This document shows, piece by piece, positions 40,943 through 51,111 of a stretch of DNA of 53,835 nucleotides (position 1 is the stretch's first letter; every line of letters begins with the position of its first letter). Location of the stretch: contig CAMJYG010000009.1 in the NCBI GenBank assembly GCA_946409935.1, positions 1-53,835 on the forward strand, in the 5' to 3' direction. Source of the stretch: an uncultured Clostridium sp. GTDB taxonomy: Bacteria > Bacillota > Clostridia > TANB77 > CAG-508. Under the pieces are notes generated by a model that saw only the letters and a program-made list of their open reading frames with translations, was not told where the DNA came from and did no database searches. The position numbers were made by a program, and so were the translations under genes.

Positions 40943-41851
40943 ATGGAAAGTGGAGTTTTACCAGATTTTTTAATTTCAATGTTAGAAAACCAATATGGTA
41001 AAGAACTAAGTGAAAAAATAATAAAAGGATATAGTATAAATAGGGTAACAACATTTAGAGTAAATACTTTAAAAGCAGATATAGAATATGTAGAAAATGC
41101 ATTAAAAGAAGAACAAATAAAGTATAAAAAGGTATATGGGTTTGAAAATGCTTATATACTAGAAGATGTATCAAAAAATAAAATAGAAAATTTGAATATT
41201 TATAAAGAAGGAAAAATATATCTTCAAAGTTTATCTTCAATGTTACCGCCAATTATTTTAGAACCCAAAGAAGGACAGGATATTTTAGATATGGCAGCAG
41301 CTCCTGGAGGAAAAACCACACAAATTGCAGCAATAACCAATAATAAAGCAAATATCACAGCTTGTGAAATGAATGGAATAAGGGCAGAAAGATTAAAATA
41401 CAATATAGAAAAGCAAGGTGCAAAATGTGTATATGTAATGAAAACAGATGCTAGAAAAATAGAAGATTTTTTTTCTTTTGATAATATTTTATTAGATGCA
41501 CCATGTAGTGGTAGTGGAACTTTAGATGTAAATGATAAAAATATTAAAGAAAAGTTTACTCAAAAATTAATAAATAAATCTATTTCTTCTCAAATTGCAC
41601 TATTAAGAAAGGCTTTGAAAATATTAAAAACTGGAAAAGAGATGGTATATTCTACTTGTTCAATTTTATCATGTGAAAATGAAGAGGTTATAAAAAAAGT
41701 TTTATCAGAAATAAAAGCTGAAATTGTTCCAATAAAATTGAATAATATGGAAGGTTTAACACTTCTTCCAACTAAAATTGATGGGACATTATGTGTTTGC
41801 CCAAATGAGTTATATGAAGGATTTTTTATTGCAAAAATAAGAAAACTATAG
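40943..41851 (+). CDS. RsmB/NOP-family RNA (cytosine-5)-methyltransferase
   Basis: The 302-residue protein methylates cytosine in rRNA with S-adenosylmethionine. It has an N-terminal recognition part (RVTTFRVNTLK), the SAM-binding DMAAAPGGKTTQIAA (about residues 116-130), the catalytic motif IV DAPCSGSG (about 185-192) with the release Cys, and motif VI STCSILSCENE with the nucleophile Cys. It lacks the C-terminal PUA-like domain of longer RsmF proteins. It looks intact. Confidence 0.93.
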   Translation: MESGVLPDFLISMLENQYGKELSEKIIKGYSINRVTTFRVNTLKADIEYVENALKEEQIKYKKVYGFENAYILEDVSKNKIENLNIYKEGKIYLQSLSSMLPPIILEPKEGQDILDMAAAPGGKTTQIAAITNNKANITACEMNGIRAERLKYNIEKQGAKCVYVMKTDARKIEDFFSFDNILLDAPCSGSGTLDVNDKNIKEKFTQKLINKSISSQIALLRKALKILKTGKEMVYSTCSILSCENEEVIKKVLSEIKAEIVPIKLNNMEGLTLLPTKIDGTLCVCPNELYEGFFIAKIRKL

Positions 41852-41926
41852 TTATTGAGCTATGAATTAAACTAGGTTGGCTGCATTGACTATTCATACA
41901 TAATTAATCACTGTTAAGCATTTTTT
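41850..41926. repeat. Degenerate family B-like repeat
   Basis: AGTTATTGAGC, then AGGTTGGCTGCATTGACT and TAATTAATCACTGTTAAGCA resemble internal parts of family B copies. The right end is not conserved. Confidence 0.4.
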
Positions 41927-41961
41927 AGGTTGGATGGAAACAGAAAGGAATATAATTTATT

Positions 41962-42813
41962 ATGAATTTAAAAAAAGAAACAAATAAGAAAGAAATAAAG
42001 GTTAATGGAAATATAATTAAAAAGATAATTCTATGTATTGCTATTACAATATGTGTATTAATTTTAGCATTAATAGCTTATGATAGAATTACAATAAACA
42101 ATGAATATTATATAGGTGAAATGGATTTATATATTCCTATTTTTGTATATCATGATATCGTAAATGATGAATCAGAAGTAGAATTTGATTATATGCAAAC
42201 AACAGCAAATACTTTTGAAAGCCAAATTAATGGTTTAAAAAATGTGGGATATCATTTTATTGATTACGAAGATTTAGTTGAATATAAAAATGGAAATAAA
42301 AAATTATATAAAAAATCATGCATTTTAACATTTGATGATGGATATGATGGAGTATATGAGAATGCATACCCTATAGCAAAAAAATATGAAATTCCTTTTA
42401 CGATGTTTGTAATAACCGAGAATATGAATACACCTGGATGTATAACTTGGGAGCAAGCAAAAGAAATGAAGGAAAGTGGATTAGTTAAAATAGCTTCACA
42501 TAGTATAAATCATCCAGAATTTACGAGCTTGTCTACACAAGAAGCAGTAGAAAATGTAAATAAATCTTATGAAATAATAGAACAAAATCTTGGGGAAGAT
42601 AAAGTAAAAGTGTTTACATATCCATATGGATTACATACAGAAGAACAATTACAAGCACTTGAAGAAGAAGGATATATTCAAAATCTAACTGACAATAAAA
42701 TAAACAAAAGTAAAAGTCTTAATTTATATGGGTTACATAGAGATTATCCATTAGGAGATTCAATATATAAAATTTTATTAAAAATAATGTATAGAAGCAT
42801 AAGGTATGATTAG
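41962..42813 (+). CDS. Membrane-anchored polysaccharide deacetylase
   Basis: The 283-residue protein has an N-terminal membrane anchor (about residues 20-41) and a NodB-type deacetylase domain: the metal-binding TFDDGYD (about residues 123-129), FTMFVITENM, and HSINHPEF (about 183-190), plus FTYPYG near residue 219. Such enzymes deacetylate peptidoglycan or other surface glycans outside the cell. A GAAAGGAAT site precedes the ATG. The product is followed by a family A repeat. Confidence 0.9.
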   Translation: MNLKKETNKKEIKVNGNIIKKIILCIAITICVLILALIAYDRITINNEYYIGEMDLYIPIFVYHDIVNDESEVEFDYMQTTANTFESQINGLKNVGYHFIDYEDLVEYKNGNKKLYKKSCILTFDDGYDGVYENAYPIAKKYEIPFTMFVITENMNTPGCITWEQAKEMKESGLVKIASHSINHPEFTSLSTQEAVENVNKSYEIIEQNLGEDKVKVFTYPYGLHTEEQLQALEEEGYIQNLTDNKINKSKSLNLYGLHRDYPLGDSIYKILLKIMYRSIRYD

Positions 42814-42888
42814 TTTGAAAAATGATTGGCAAATTTTATTGTATAACTTTACAGCCAAAGCTATCAACGTATAAATTCTTTTTCAAAC
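42813..42888. repeat. Dispersed palindromic repeat, family A copy 4
   Basis: The ends are GTTTGAAAAATGATTGGCAA and AAATTCTTTTTCAAAC. The core is short. It lies between the deacetylase and ABC transporter genes. Confidence 0.65.
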
Positions 42889-42981
42889 GCTATGTGTGCC
42901 ATCAAAGCAAAGAGAGAAAGAAATTGAATTTAAAATGAGGGTACATCAAAAAGTACCAATCGGAAAGAAGGAATTTAAAGA

Positions 42982-45900
42982 ATGCTAGAATTAAAAGGTA
43001 TTAAAAAAACATACAGAAGCGGAGATGAAAAAGTAGAAGCCTTAAAAGGAATAAATTTAAAGTTTAGAGAATCTGAATTTGTTTCAATACTTGGGCAAAG
43101 TGGTTGTGGAAAAACAACATTACTTAATATTATAGGTGGTCTTGATAGATATACAACAGGAGATTTAATTATAAATGGAAAATCAACTAAAAAGTTTAAA
43201 GATAGAGATTGGGATGCATACAGGAATTATAAAATTGGATTTGTATTTCAAAGCTATAATTTAATAGGTCATCAAACAATTTTATCAAATGTAGAACTTG
43301 CATTAACAATAGGTGGAATTTCCAAAAAAGAAAGAAAAGAAAGAGCTATAAAAGCATTGGAAGATGTTGGTCTAAAAGAACATATTCATAAAAAGCCAAA
43401 TCAGCTTTCAGGTGGACAAATGCAAAGAGTTGCAATTGCAAGAGCTCTAGTTAATAATCCAGATATAATCTTAGCAGATGAGCCAACGGGAGCTTTAGAT
43501 ACAAAAACTAGTGTACAAGTAATGGAAATATTAAAGAAAATATCTAAAGATAAACTAATTATAATGGTAACTCATAATCCGGAGCTTGCAGAAAAGTATT
43601 CAAGTAGAATAATTAGAATTCTAGATGGTGTAATTACTGAAGATTCTAATCCAATAACTAACCAGGAAATAGAAGAAAAAGTAGAAATAAACAAAATTGG
43701 AAGAACATCTATGAAATTTTGGACTGCCTTTAGACTAAGCTTAAATAATTTGTTAACTAAAAAGGGGAGAACTATTCTAGTTTCATTTGCAGGTTCTATT
43801 GGAATAATAGGTATTGCTCTTGTTCAATCTGTATCAAATGGATTTCAAGGATATGTTGATTCAATTCAAGAAGAAACATTAACATCATATCCATTAACAA
43901 TAATGCAAGAATCTACAGATATGGCAGGTACACTATTAGCCATGAGATCAGAAGAAAATGAAAAAAGTGATTCTAATAAAGACACAATAAAAGAAGAACA
44001 ATATATATCTAAAGTTTTAGATAATTTAAGCACAAATGATTTAAAAAGCTTTAAAGGATACTTAGAGAAAAATTATGAGAATATATCAAACGACTTATCT
44101 TCTGTAAAATATGGGTATAGTGTAGACCCTTTAATTTACAGTATAGATGCAACTAATAAAATTGCAAAATTAAGCCCAAGTAACTTGTTTGGAAGCTCAA
44201 TGGGTTCAGCATTTGGTTCTGGTATGATGAGTTCATATACATCAGTATATTCGCAAATGATTGATGATGAACAAACAATTTTAAAATCTTATGACATTTT
44301 AGCAGGGCATCTTCCAACAAACTATGATGAAATGATAATTGTATTATCAGAAAGAAATAGTATATCAGATTTATTGGTTTATTCATTAGGATTAAGAGAT
44401 ACAGAAGAGCTTAAAGATATTGTAACTAAAATAATGAAAGGTGAAACAGTAGATATAAGAAACGAGCCTTTAGAATTAAGTTTTGAAGATTTAATGAACA
44501 CAGAGTTAAAATTAATAATGCCTTCAGATTTGTATAAATATAATGAAGAATATAATATTTATGAAGATATGAGTGAAAATGAAGAATATATGAAAAATTT
44601 ATATGATAATGCAACAAGACTAAAAATAGTTGGTGTAGTAACAGCAAAAGAAGGAGTAACTGCTGCTGCATTAAATCCAGGTGTATCATATACAAAAGAT
44701 TTAGTAAATTATATAATAGAATATTCTTCAAATACAGAAATAGTAAAAAGACAGCTAGAGAATAAAGAGATAGATATTATTTCTAATTCAAGATTTGATG
44801 AAAAGAAAAACGGATTAGGATTAGATTTCAAAGACTTAATTAGTATAGATACTAAAAAGTTACAAAGTGCATTCAACATTAAAATTGACCAAAATCAATT
44901 ACAAAATCAAACTCAAGGATATATGACAGAAATTTCTAATGCTATAAGTACAGATACAAAACCTGCTAAAGAAGCTTTTATGAATAATTTAAATACAATG
45001 GCAAATGATGTGCTAAATCAAATTAATGATGAAATTACAATAGATGATATAGACACAATTGTTGATAATTATTTAAATGGATATGAACCTTCTCAAATGG
45101 TATCAACAATGGAACAAAAATATGTAATTCCTAAAGAAACATTTAAAAAAGCGTATGCAGGTTTATTAAAAGGATTGTTACAAGTATACGTGAATTCTTA
45201 TCAGGCCGCAAAAACATTAATACCACAAAATTTAGAAAGTATAAGTAATGAAAATATAAATATTGAAAATGAAAATGTACAATTGCCTATAAATGAACAA
45301 TTAACTCAAAATGAACAAATGTCTCAAAATGTAGCTGACGGAATGTCAATGCTAAATGAAAATATGAATAATGAAATTTCGCAAATTCCAGTTCAAGATA
45401 ATTTAAATAACTTAAAATCAAGCATCGTTTCAACTATTTTACCAGAATATATGAAAAGTGCAGCGATTCAAGAAACAGGAGAAACCATGGCAAAGGTTAT
45501 GACAGAAGCGGTAATGAAAAAGACTATACTTACAAAGGTTGGAGAATTAACAGGAAATTTAACAAATAGTTTTGCATCAGGTTTTAATGTTGACCAAGAG
45601 AAAATAGCAAGCTCATTTAAAATGAAAATGACAGAAGAAGAAATAACTAGAATAATAACAGCAATGCTTTCTAATAGTAATGAATCAAATGCAAAAACTA
45701 ATTTAATAAGCTTTGGATATCAAGAAAAAGATGAACCAACATATATATCATTTTATTTTAATAGTTTTGATGGAAAAGAGCGTTTTAAAGATTTTGTAAA
45801 TAATTACAATGAAGAGGTAAAAGCAAAAGGAGAAGATGACAAAGAAATAAATTATACAGATACAACAGGAATACTTATGGGTTCTGTAAAAACAATTGTA

Positions 45901-46311
45901 AATGCAGTAACATATGTTTTAATTGCCTTTATATCAATTTCTCTTGTGGTATCTTCAATAATGATTGGAATAATAACATATATTTCTGTATATGAGAGAA
46001 CAAAGGAAATAGGAATATTGAGAGCTATAGGAGCTTCTAAACGCAATATTTCGTCAATATTTAATGCAGAAACTTTTATAATAGGTTTACTTTCTGGCTT
46101 ATTTGGAATAGGATTTACATATAGTGTAATTCCAGTTATAAATAGCATACTACATCAGTTTACAGGTAATATACCTCTTAATGCAACATTTTATTTTTCA
46201 AATGCTGTTGCTCTTGTAATTTTAAGTGTTGTACTTACATTAATTGGTGGATTGATTCCGGCAAAAGCAGCTTCAAAGAAAGATCCAGTAATTGCATTAA
46301 GAACAGAATAA
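42982..46311 (+). CDS. Fused ABC ATPase-permease (MacB/FtsX type) with a large extracytoplasmic domain
   Basis: The 1109-residue protein has an ABC ATPase domain with GQSGCGKTT (residues 38-46), Q-loop [15 protein letters not shown] (about 142-149) and [10 protein letters not shown] membrane segment near residues 262-282 follows ([19 protein letters not shown]). Then comes an extracytoplasmic part of about 670 residues rich in Asn, Glu and Met, and three C-terminal segments of FtsX type ([34 protein letters not shown] sequence). Type VII ABC proteins of this plan export or release lipid-linked or peptide substrates. The substrate is unknown. Confidence 0.9.
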   Translation: MLELKGIKKTYRSGDEKVEALKGINLKFRESEFVSILGQSGCGKTTLLNIIGGLDRYTTGDLIINGKSTKKFKDRDWDAYRNYKIGFVFQSYNLIGHQTILSNVELALTIGGISKKERKERAIKALEDVGLKEHIHKKPNQLSGGQMQRVAIARALVNNPDIILADEPTGALDTKTSVQVMEILKKISKDKLIIMVTHNPELAEKYSSRIIRILDGVITEDSNPITNQEIEEKVEINKIGRTSMKFWTAFRLSLNNLLTKKGRTILVSFAGSIGIIGIALVQSVSNGFQGYVDSIQEETLTSYPLTIMQESTDMAGTLLAMRSEENEKSDSNKDTIKEEQYISKVLDNLSTNDLKSFKGYLEKNYENISNDLSSVKYGYSVDPLIYSIDATNKIAKLSPSNLFGSSMGSAFGSGMMSSYTSVYSQMIDDEQTILKSYDILAGHLPTNYDEMIIVLSERNSISDLLVYSLGLRDTEELKDIVTKIMKGETVDIRNEPLELSFEDLMNTELKLIMPSDLYKYNEEYNIYEDMSENEEYMKNLYDNATRLKIVGVVTAKEGVTAAALNPGVSYTKDLVNYIIEYSSNTEIVKRQLENKEIDIISNSRFDEKKNGLGLDFKDLISIDTKKLQSAFNIKIDQNQLQNQTQGYMTEISNAISTDTKPAKEAFMNNLNTMANDVLNQINDEITIDDIDTIVDNYLNGYEPSQMVSTMEQKYVIPKETFKKAYAGLLKGLLQVYVNSYQAAKTLIPQNLESISNENINIENENVQLPINEQLTQNEQMSQNVADGMSMLNENMNNEISQIPVQDNLNNLKSSIVSTILPEYMKSAAIQETGETMAKVMTEAVMKKTILTKVGELTGNLTNSFASGFNVDQEKIASSFKMKMTEEEITRIITAMLSNSNESNAKTNLISFGYQEKDEPTYISFYFNSFDGKERFKDFVNNYNEEVKAKGEDDKEINYTDTTGILMGSVKTIVNAVTYVLIAFISISLVVSSIMIGIITYISVYERTKEIGILRAIGASKRNISSIFNAETFIIGLLSGLFGIGFTYSVIPVINSILHQFTGNIPLNATFYFSNAVALVILSVVLTLIGGLIPAKAASKKDPVIALRTE

Positions 46312-46327
46312 AAAATAAAAAAAGTAA

Positions 46328-46356
46328 TTGACAAGCATGTATAATTATGGTAAAAT
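46328..46356 (+). promoter_or_regulatory. Promoter of the rplU-rpmA operon
   Basis: TTGACA (46328-46333), a 17-base spacer and TAAAAT (46351-46356). Confidence 0.88.
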
Positions 46357-46362
46357 AAATAA

Positions 46363-46457
46363 CTGTAATCCGCTTAGTCAAGGCACCTAAATATTAACAT
46401 ATAGTTAATTGCCTGAAAATTAAGGATTAGCGAGTATACAAATAAGGGAGGTGCATT
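46363..46457 (+). ncRNA. Ribosomal protein L21 leader RNA
   Basis: The 5' leader AACTGTAATCCGCTTAGTCA, then AGGCACCTAAAT...ATTGCCT and GGATTAGCGAG, has paired TAATCCGCT / GGATTA and AGGCA / TGCCT elements. It lies between the promoter and rplU, as in the L21 leader family of Firmicutes, where L21 binds its own mRNA. Confidence 0.75.
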
Positions 46458-46461
46458 TTAA

Positions 46462-46842
46462 ATGTACGCAATAATCGAAAGCTGTGGTAAACAATACAAA
46501 GTAGCAGAGGGAGATGTTGTATTTTTTGAAAAATTAGATGCAGAGGAAGGTAAAAAAGTTACTTTTGATAAAGTAGTTTTAGTATCTGAAGAAGGAAAAA
46601 TACAAATAGGAAATCCATATGTTAAAGGAATTAAAGTTGAAGGAAAAGTAGTTTCTCATGGTAAAGCTAAGAAAATAATTGTTTTCAAAATGAAAGCTAA
46701 AAAGAATTATAGAAGAAAACAAGGACATAGACAACCATACACAAAAGTAGAAATTACATCTATAAAAACAGCTACTAAAAAAGCAGAAACAGAAGCTAAA
46801 AAAGAAACAACAAAAAAAGCTGCAGAAAAAGTAGAAGCATAA
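46462..46842 (+). CDS. rplU: 50S ribosomal protein L21
   Basis: The 126-residue protein begins [20 protein letters not shown] and has FDKVVLVSE, then [24 protein letters not shown], the rRNA-binding loop. After about residue 100 it has a basic/acidic tail of Lys, Ala, Glu and Thr, longer than in most L21 proteins. A GGGAGGTG site precedes the ATG. The prp protease gene that usually follows rplU in Firmicutes is absent; rpmA follows after 63 bases. Confidence 0.98.
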   Translation: MYAIIESCGKQYKVAEGDVVFFEKLDAEEGKKVTFDKVVLVSEEGKIQIGNPYVKGIKVEGKVVSHGKAKKIIVFKMKAKKNYRRKQGHRQPYTKVEITSIKTATKKAETEAKKETTKKAAEKVEA

Positions 46843-46905
46843 TTTAATTTTTGATGAAAACGAGAATTAATATAAATGAAAAGAAACCGAAAGGAGTGAG
46901 AAAGC

Positions 46906-47166
46906 ATGGCTCATAAAAAAGGTCAAGGTAATGTTAAGAACGGAAGAGATAGTGAATCTAAAAGACTTGGTGTGAAAAGAGCTGATGGTCAATTTGTTCT
47001 TGCTGGAAACATTCTAATGAGACAAAGAGGAACTAAAATGCATCCAGGAGTTAATGTTGGTAAAGGTAGTGATGATACACTTTACGCATTAGTAGATGGA
47101 AAAGTAAAATTTGAAAGAAAAGGTAAAGATAAAAAACAAGTAAGTGTTTATCCAGTAGAAGGATAA
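46906..47166 (+). CDS. rpmA: 50S ribosomal protein L27, without N-terminal extension
   Basis: The 86-residue protein starts [20 protein letters not shown] and has [19 protein letters not shown] and [19 protein letters not shown]. In most Firmicutes L27 is made with a hydrophobic N-extension cut by Prp, but here the mature-type Ala-His-Lys-Lys start directly follows the initiator Met. The AAAGGAGTGAG site before ATG 46906 fixes the start. The missing prp gene fits this. A terminator follows. Confidence 0.98.
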   Translation: MAHKKGQGNVKNGRDSESKRLGVKRADGQFVLAGNILMRQRGTKMHPGVNVGKGSDDTLYALVDGKVKFERKGKDKKQVSVYPVEG

Positions 47167-47169
47167 ACC

Positions 47170-47208
47170 AAAGGCGAATTCTATTGAAAAATAGTATTCG
47201 CCTTTTTG
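47170..47208 (+). terminator. Intrinsic terminator of rplU-rpmA
   Basis: AAAGGCGAA and TTCGCCTTT arms with an inner CTATT-AATAG pairing, followed by TTGC. Confidence 0.8.
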
Positions 47209-47251
47209 CACAAGTAGTTACCATATTTTTTAAAAAAATAAAATAATTATA

Positions 47252-47280
47252 TTTACAATTATGTAAATGTAATGTATAAT
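47252..47280 (+). promoter_or_regulatory. Promoter of the IMP dehydrogenase gene with an overlapping palindrome
   Basis: TTTACA (47252-47257), a 17-base spacer and TATAAT (47275-47280). The -35 box is within ATTTACA-ATTA-TGTAAAT, a possible operator. Confidence 0.65.
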
Positions 47281-47343
47281 AATATCCATATTAAAATTTA
47301 GACAATGAGTAGAAATTTTTATTGTAGAAAGGAATGTGAAAAA

Positions 47344-48852
47344 ATGGCAAAAATTTTAGAAGATATTTCAAGAACTTTTAATGAATTTTTATTATTACCA
47401 AATTTAACAGATGAAAGGTGTATACCAAGCAAGGTTAGTTTAAGAACACCACTTGTAAAATACAAAAAAGGAGAAGAAGCAAAATATTATGCAAATGTTC
47501 CAATGGTATCTGCAATTATGCAAGCAGTTTCTGGAGAAGAAATGGGAATTGCACTAGCAAGAGAAGGTGGAGTTGCATTTATATATGGTTCACAATCAAT
47601 TGAATCTCAAGCAAGAATGGTAAGACATGTAAAAAAACATAAAGCAGGATTTATAACAAGCGATTCAAACGTAAAATCTGGTACACCTTTAAGAGAAGTA
47701 CTTGAACTTGTACAAAAAACAGGACATTCAACTGTAATAATAACAGATGATGGTTCACCAAGAGGAAAATTTTTAGGACTTGTAACAGATAAAGATTATA
47801 GAATATCAAGAGATGATTTTGATGCACCAATTGATAATTTTATGACACGAAAAGAGAAAATAGTATGGGCGTATGAAGGTGTTAGTTTAGCTGAAGCTAA
47901 TGATATAATATGGGAGAATAAAATAGCATGTTTACCAATATTAGATAAAGAGGAAAAGCTAAAATACTTAGTATTTAGAAGAGATTATGAAGAAAGAAAA
48001 AATAATCCAAATTCTTTATTAGATGAAAATAAAAGATATATTGTAGGAGCTGGAATAAATACAAGAGATTATGAAGAAAGAATACCTGCATTAGTAGAAG
48101 CAGGTGTAGATTTAATTTGTATGGATTCATCAGATGGATATTCTGTATGGCAAAAAAATACTATTGATTTTGTAAGAGCTAAATATGGAGATAGTGTAAA
48201 AATAGGTGCAGGAAACGTAGTTGATAGAGAAGGATTTAGATATTTAGCAGAAGCAGGAGCAGATTTTATTAAAGTTGGTGTAGGAGGAGGTTCTATTTGT
48301 ATCACTCGTGAGACTAAAGGTATTGGTAGAGGACAAGCTTCAGCTTTAATAGATGTTGTTGCAGCACGTGATGAATATTTTGAAGAAACAGGAGTATATA
48401 TTCCAGTATGTTCAGATGGTGGAATTGTTCACGACCACCATATAACAATAGCATTGGCATTAGGCGCAGATTATGTAATGATGGGTAGATATTTTGCAAG
48501 ATTTGATGAGAGTCCAACAAGAGTTGTAAAAAAAGGAAATGGATATGTAAAAGAGTATTGGGGAGAAGGCTCAAACCGTGCTAGAAATTGGCAAAGATAT
48601 GATATGGGAGGAGCTCAAAAGCTTTCTTTTGAAGAAGGAGTTGATTCTTATATTCCATATGCAGGAAGATTAAAAGATAATTTAGATATAACAGTGGCAA
48701 AAATAAAATCTACAATGTGTAACTGTGGAAGTGTTACTATTCCAGAATTACATGAAAAAGCTAGATTAACATTAGTTTCAGAAGTAAGCATTGCAGAAGG
48801 TAGTGCTCATGACGTTATATTAAAAGAAATTGATAATCAATTTAAATCATAA
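47344..48852 (+). CDS. guaB: IMP dehydrogenase, Tritrichomonas-like type
   Basis: The 502-residue enzyme makes XMP from IMP, the first committed step to GMP. It has the TIM barrel interrupted by two CBS domains (about residues 95-220). The active-site loop is [18 protein letters not shown] with the catalytic Cys near residue 317, [12 protein letters not shown], and the flap dyad in NWQRYDMGG (Arg-Tyr near 418). These blocks and the length closely resemble the IMPDH of Tritrichomonas foetus rather than the usual GPGSICTTR type. ATG 47344 follows AGAAAGGAATG. Confidence 0.95.
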   Translation: MAKILEDISRTFNEFLLLPNLTDERCIPSKVSLRTPLVKYKKGEEAKYYANVPMVSAIMQAVSGEEMGIALAREGGVAFIYGSQSIESQARMVRHVKKHKAGFITSDSNVKSGTPLREVLELVQKTGHSTVIITDDGSPRGKFLGLVTDKDYRISRDDFDAPIDNFMTRKEKIVWAYEGVSLAEANDIIWENKIACLPILDKEEKLKYLVFRRDYEERKNNPNSLLDENKRYIVGAGINTRDYEERIPALVEAGVDLICMDSSDGYSVWQKNTIDFVRAKYGDSVKIGAGNVVDREGFRYLAEAGADFIKVGVGGGSICITRETKGIGRGQASALIDVVAARDEYFEETGVYIPVCSDGGIVHDHHITIALALGADYVMMGRYFARFDESPTRVVKKGNGYVKEYWGEGSNRARNWQRYDMGGAQKLSFEEGVDSYIPYAGRLKDNLDITVAKIKSTMCNCGSVTIPELHEKARLTLVSEVSIAEGSAHDVILKEIDNQFKS

Positions 48853-48906
48853 ATTTTACTAGTAACATTGTAATTAAAATGTAAAATAAAAAAAACAAAA
48901 ACTGTA

Positions 48907-48935
48907 TTGACATACACATTTTTTAAATGTAAAAT
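48907..48935 (+). promoter_or_regulatory. Promoter upstream of a family B repeat
   Basis: TTGACA (48907-48912), a 17-base spacer and TAAAAT (48930-48935). Transcription would run through the repeat at 48953-48999 before the LPxTG gene. Confidence 0.6.
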
Positions 48936-48952
48936 AAATATGAAGGTGGTAG

Positions 48953-48999
48953 GTTACAGTTAAGCAGGACAAAGGAGTTTTAAGTTACTGAACTGTAAC
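48953..48999. repeat. Dispersed palindromic repeat, family B copy (short)
   Basis: The ends are GTTACAGT and ACTGTAAC. The core has TTAAGCAGGACAAAGGAGTT followed by TTAAG, the family core in shortened form. Confidence 0.75.
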
Positions 49000-49027
49000 G
49001 GCAGAAAAAATTATTTTAAATATACTC

Positions 49028-49056
49028 TTGAAATATACTTTTAAAAATGGTATAAT
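49028..49056 (+). promoter_or_regulatory. Sigma-A type promoter of the LPxTG gene
   Basis: TTGAAA (49028-49033), a 17-base spacer and TATAAT (49051-49056). Confidence 0.8.
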
Positions 49057-49105
49057 TATGGACGTATATTAGAATAATAATAAAAAAGAATGTGAGGAGA
49101 ATGAA

Positions 49106-49507
49106 ATGAAAAAATCAAATTTAATTAAATTATTTTCAATTATAACAATAAGCTTAATAGTTGCATTGTTTAGTACAAGTGTATTTGCAGCAGATGAGTA
49201 TGAAGATTTGGAATTATTAGAGGATATTACAGGGTCAAACACTAATTCAAGTGGTAATACTAATAGTAATACAAATGTTAACACAAATACAAATACTAAC
49301 ACAAATACAAACACAAACACTAATACAAATTCTAATACTAATACAAACACAAATGTAGGAAATACAAATAACTCAAGTGTATATACAAATACAAATTTGC
49401 CAAAAACAGGTATAACAGATTCTATTCCAGTGGCTATGTTAGTAGTTGTATTTGGAATATCATCAGTTTATGCATATAAAAAAGTTAAGGAATATAGAAA
49501 TATATAG
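49106..49507 (+). CDS. Sortase-anchored surface protein with Asn-Thr repeats
   Basis: The 133-residue protein has a signal peptide (residues 1-28, cut near VFAAD), an acidic segment, then a tract of alternating Asn and Thr or Ser over about 45 residues. The C-terminal signal is LPKTG (about residues 98-102), a hydrophobic helix and KKVKEYRNI. It is therefore linked to the cell wall by a sortase. A sortase gene lies directly beyond it on the other strand. The Asn-Thr tract is made of ACAAAT-type codons and could change length. Confidence 0.9.
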   Translation: MKKSNLIKLFSIITISLIVALFSTSVFAADEYEDLELLEDITGSNTNSSGNTNSNTNVNTNTNTNTNTNTNTNTNSNTNTNTNVGNTNNSSVYTNTNLPKTGITDSIPVAMLVVVFGISSVYAYKKVKEYRNI

Positions 49508-49560
49508 TAAATAATATATATATATAATTAAAGAAATATAATTAAAGAAATTATTATTTT

Positions 49561-49601
49561 AGAAAAACATGTAAGCCTTGAAAACAGGTTTGCATGTTTT
49601 T
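49561..49601. terminator. Intrinsic terminator between convergent genes
   Basis: AAAAACATGTAAGCCT and AGGTTTGCATGTTTTT arms (with G-T pairs) around TGAAAAC. Confidence 0.75.
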
Positions 49602-49639
49602 GTGGTATAAAAGATAAAACTAGAAATTTTATCACTATA

Positions 49640-50269
49640 TTATTTTTCTTGTTTAGCTCTTACAATAATTCTGTTTAAGTTAATATTATTACATGTAATC
49701 AATGTTAATATTTTTTCATTTCGATTATAGTCAAAAATAGGTGATAAATCAGCTTCATTTACTTCATAGATATCAGTTACATTATAGATATATTTTTTTC
49801 CATTTGTATCATAAATAAATATTTCATCATCAGTTTTTAAATTAATAATTTTACTAAAAAACATTAAATTATCATAATTATGACCTGCTATACAAATATT
49901 ATCAGGTACATTTAGATTCTTGCCAAAAAGTTTGCAAGGTGAGATTTTTAGTAATTCATCAGTAAAATTTGAAAATATTGGATAATATACATTAATGCTT
50001 GGGATTTCAATTATTCCAAATATTGTATTATTATTTAAATCAACATTTTTGCTTTTATCGATTTTATCGGAAGAATATAATTTAGATATGTTATAATTTT
50101 TAATAATAGAATTCGATATATGTTCTTTTTCAGACAGCTTTTTAAAATAAAAAAATATTGAAAATATTATGATACAAATACTTAATATGGAAAATTGAAA
50201 TTGAATTTTAAATAATTTTTTTTTGAGCTTTTCTTTTGAATTTAATTTAGTGCTTAAAATCTGATTCAT
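49640..50269 (-). CDS. Sortase
   Basis: The 209-residue transpeptidase has an N-terminal membrane anchor (about residues 25-43) and a sortase barrel: IIEIPSINVYYPIF, the catalytic His in IAGHNYDNLMFF (about residue 128), the catalytic Cys in LTLITCNN (about residue 195) and the Arg in NLNRIIVRAK. The short form with Cys near the C-terminus fits class B, D or E sortases rather than class A; the class is not certain. The probable substrate is the LPKTG protein encoded opposite it. Confidence 0.92.
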   Translation of the reverse strand: MNQILSTKLNSKEKLKKKLFKIQFQFSILSICIIIFSIFFYFKKLSEKEHISNSIIKNYNISKLYSSDKIDKSKNVDLNNNTIFGIIEIPSINVYYPIFSNFTDELLKISPCKLFGKNLNVPDNICIAGHNYDNLMFFSKIINLKTDDEIFIYDTNGKKYIYNVTDIYEVNEADLSPIFDYNRNEKILTLITCNNINLNRIIVRAKQEK

Positions 50270-50434
50270 TAATAATCCATCCTTGTAATATTTTTATAAC
50301 TATTCACTTATGCTGACTTCTAAACGCATATAACTGAGCAGAAAACAAATAAATAAAAATCAAATTTAAATAAATGATTTCAAAATTAACATAATTTCAT
50401 ATTATATATAGATACAATATGAAAGGAGGAAGAA

Positions 50435-50494
50435 GTTTGAAAAATAATTACAATTTTGGCTGTGCGCAGTGGCGAATTTAATTCTTTTCCAAAC
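50435..50494. repeat. Dispersed palindromic repeat, family A copy 5 (minimal)
   Basis: The ends are GTTTGAAAAATAATTACAAT (then TTTGGC) and GCGAATTTAATTCTTTTCCA then AAC, with almost no core. It lies just upstream of the dpaB relic. This is the most compact copy and defines the family ends. Confidence 0.8.
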
Positions 50495-50528
50495 TGATTT
50501 GTGCCTTTAGGAAGGAATGTGATAAAAA

Positions 50529-51109
50529 ATGGAAGTAAAAGACAAAAAGATTGGATTTGTAATGACAGGTTCATTTTGTACATTTAAAAAGACTATACCA
50601 ATAATTAAAAAGCTTATAAATATGCAAGCAGAAATCATACCCATCATGTCATTTAATGCTTATAATACAGACACTAAATTTGGGAAAGCAGCAGATATAA
50701 TTAGTGAGATTAAGGAAATAACCCAAAAAGAAATTATTCATACAATTGAAGGTGCAGAACCAATTGGCCCTAAAAAAATGACAGATATTATGATAATTGC
50801 ACCATGTTCACGGAAACACAATATCGAAATTAGCTTGTGATATTATAGATACCCCTGCTACAATGGCAGCTAAATCTCATCTTAGAAATCGGTTTCCCAC
50901 TTGTTATTGCTCCGTCAACGAATAATGGATTAAGTGGGAATGCAGAAAATATAGGAAAGTTATTAAATAGAAGAAATTATTATTTTGTTCCATTTAAGCA
51001 AGATAATCCAATTACAAAACCAAGGTCAATAGTATTTGATGAAGAGTATGTATTAAAAACAATAGAATATGCTTTAGATGGAGAACAAATAACACCAATT
51101 TTATTATAA
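50529..51109 (+). pseudogene. dpaB: Dipicolinate synthase subunit B with two frameshifts
   Basis: DpaB helps make dipicolinate, a major component of the spore core. The frame from ATG 50529 (KKIGFVMTGSFCTFKKTIPI, EGAEPIGPKKMTDIMIIAPC) breaks at about 50809 with one extra base (TCACGG). It continues as GNTISKLACDIIDTPATMAAKSHLRN in the next frame, breaks again near 50892-50896 with another extra base, and ends as PLVIAPSTNNGLSGNAENIGKLL and GEQITPILL at TAA 51107-51109. The partner dpaA is not in the window. The gene is dead unless both shifts are sequencing errors. Confidence 0.88.
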
Positions 51110-51111
51110 AA

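Noticed and set aside
49260..49390. Possible CRISPR or tandem non-coding repeat
   Set aside because: The six-base periodicity encodes Asn-Thr and Asn-Ser inside an intact LPxTG gene.
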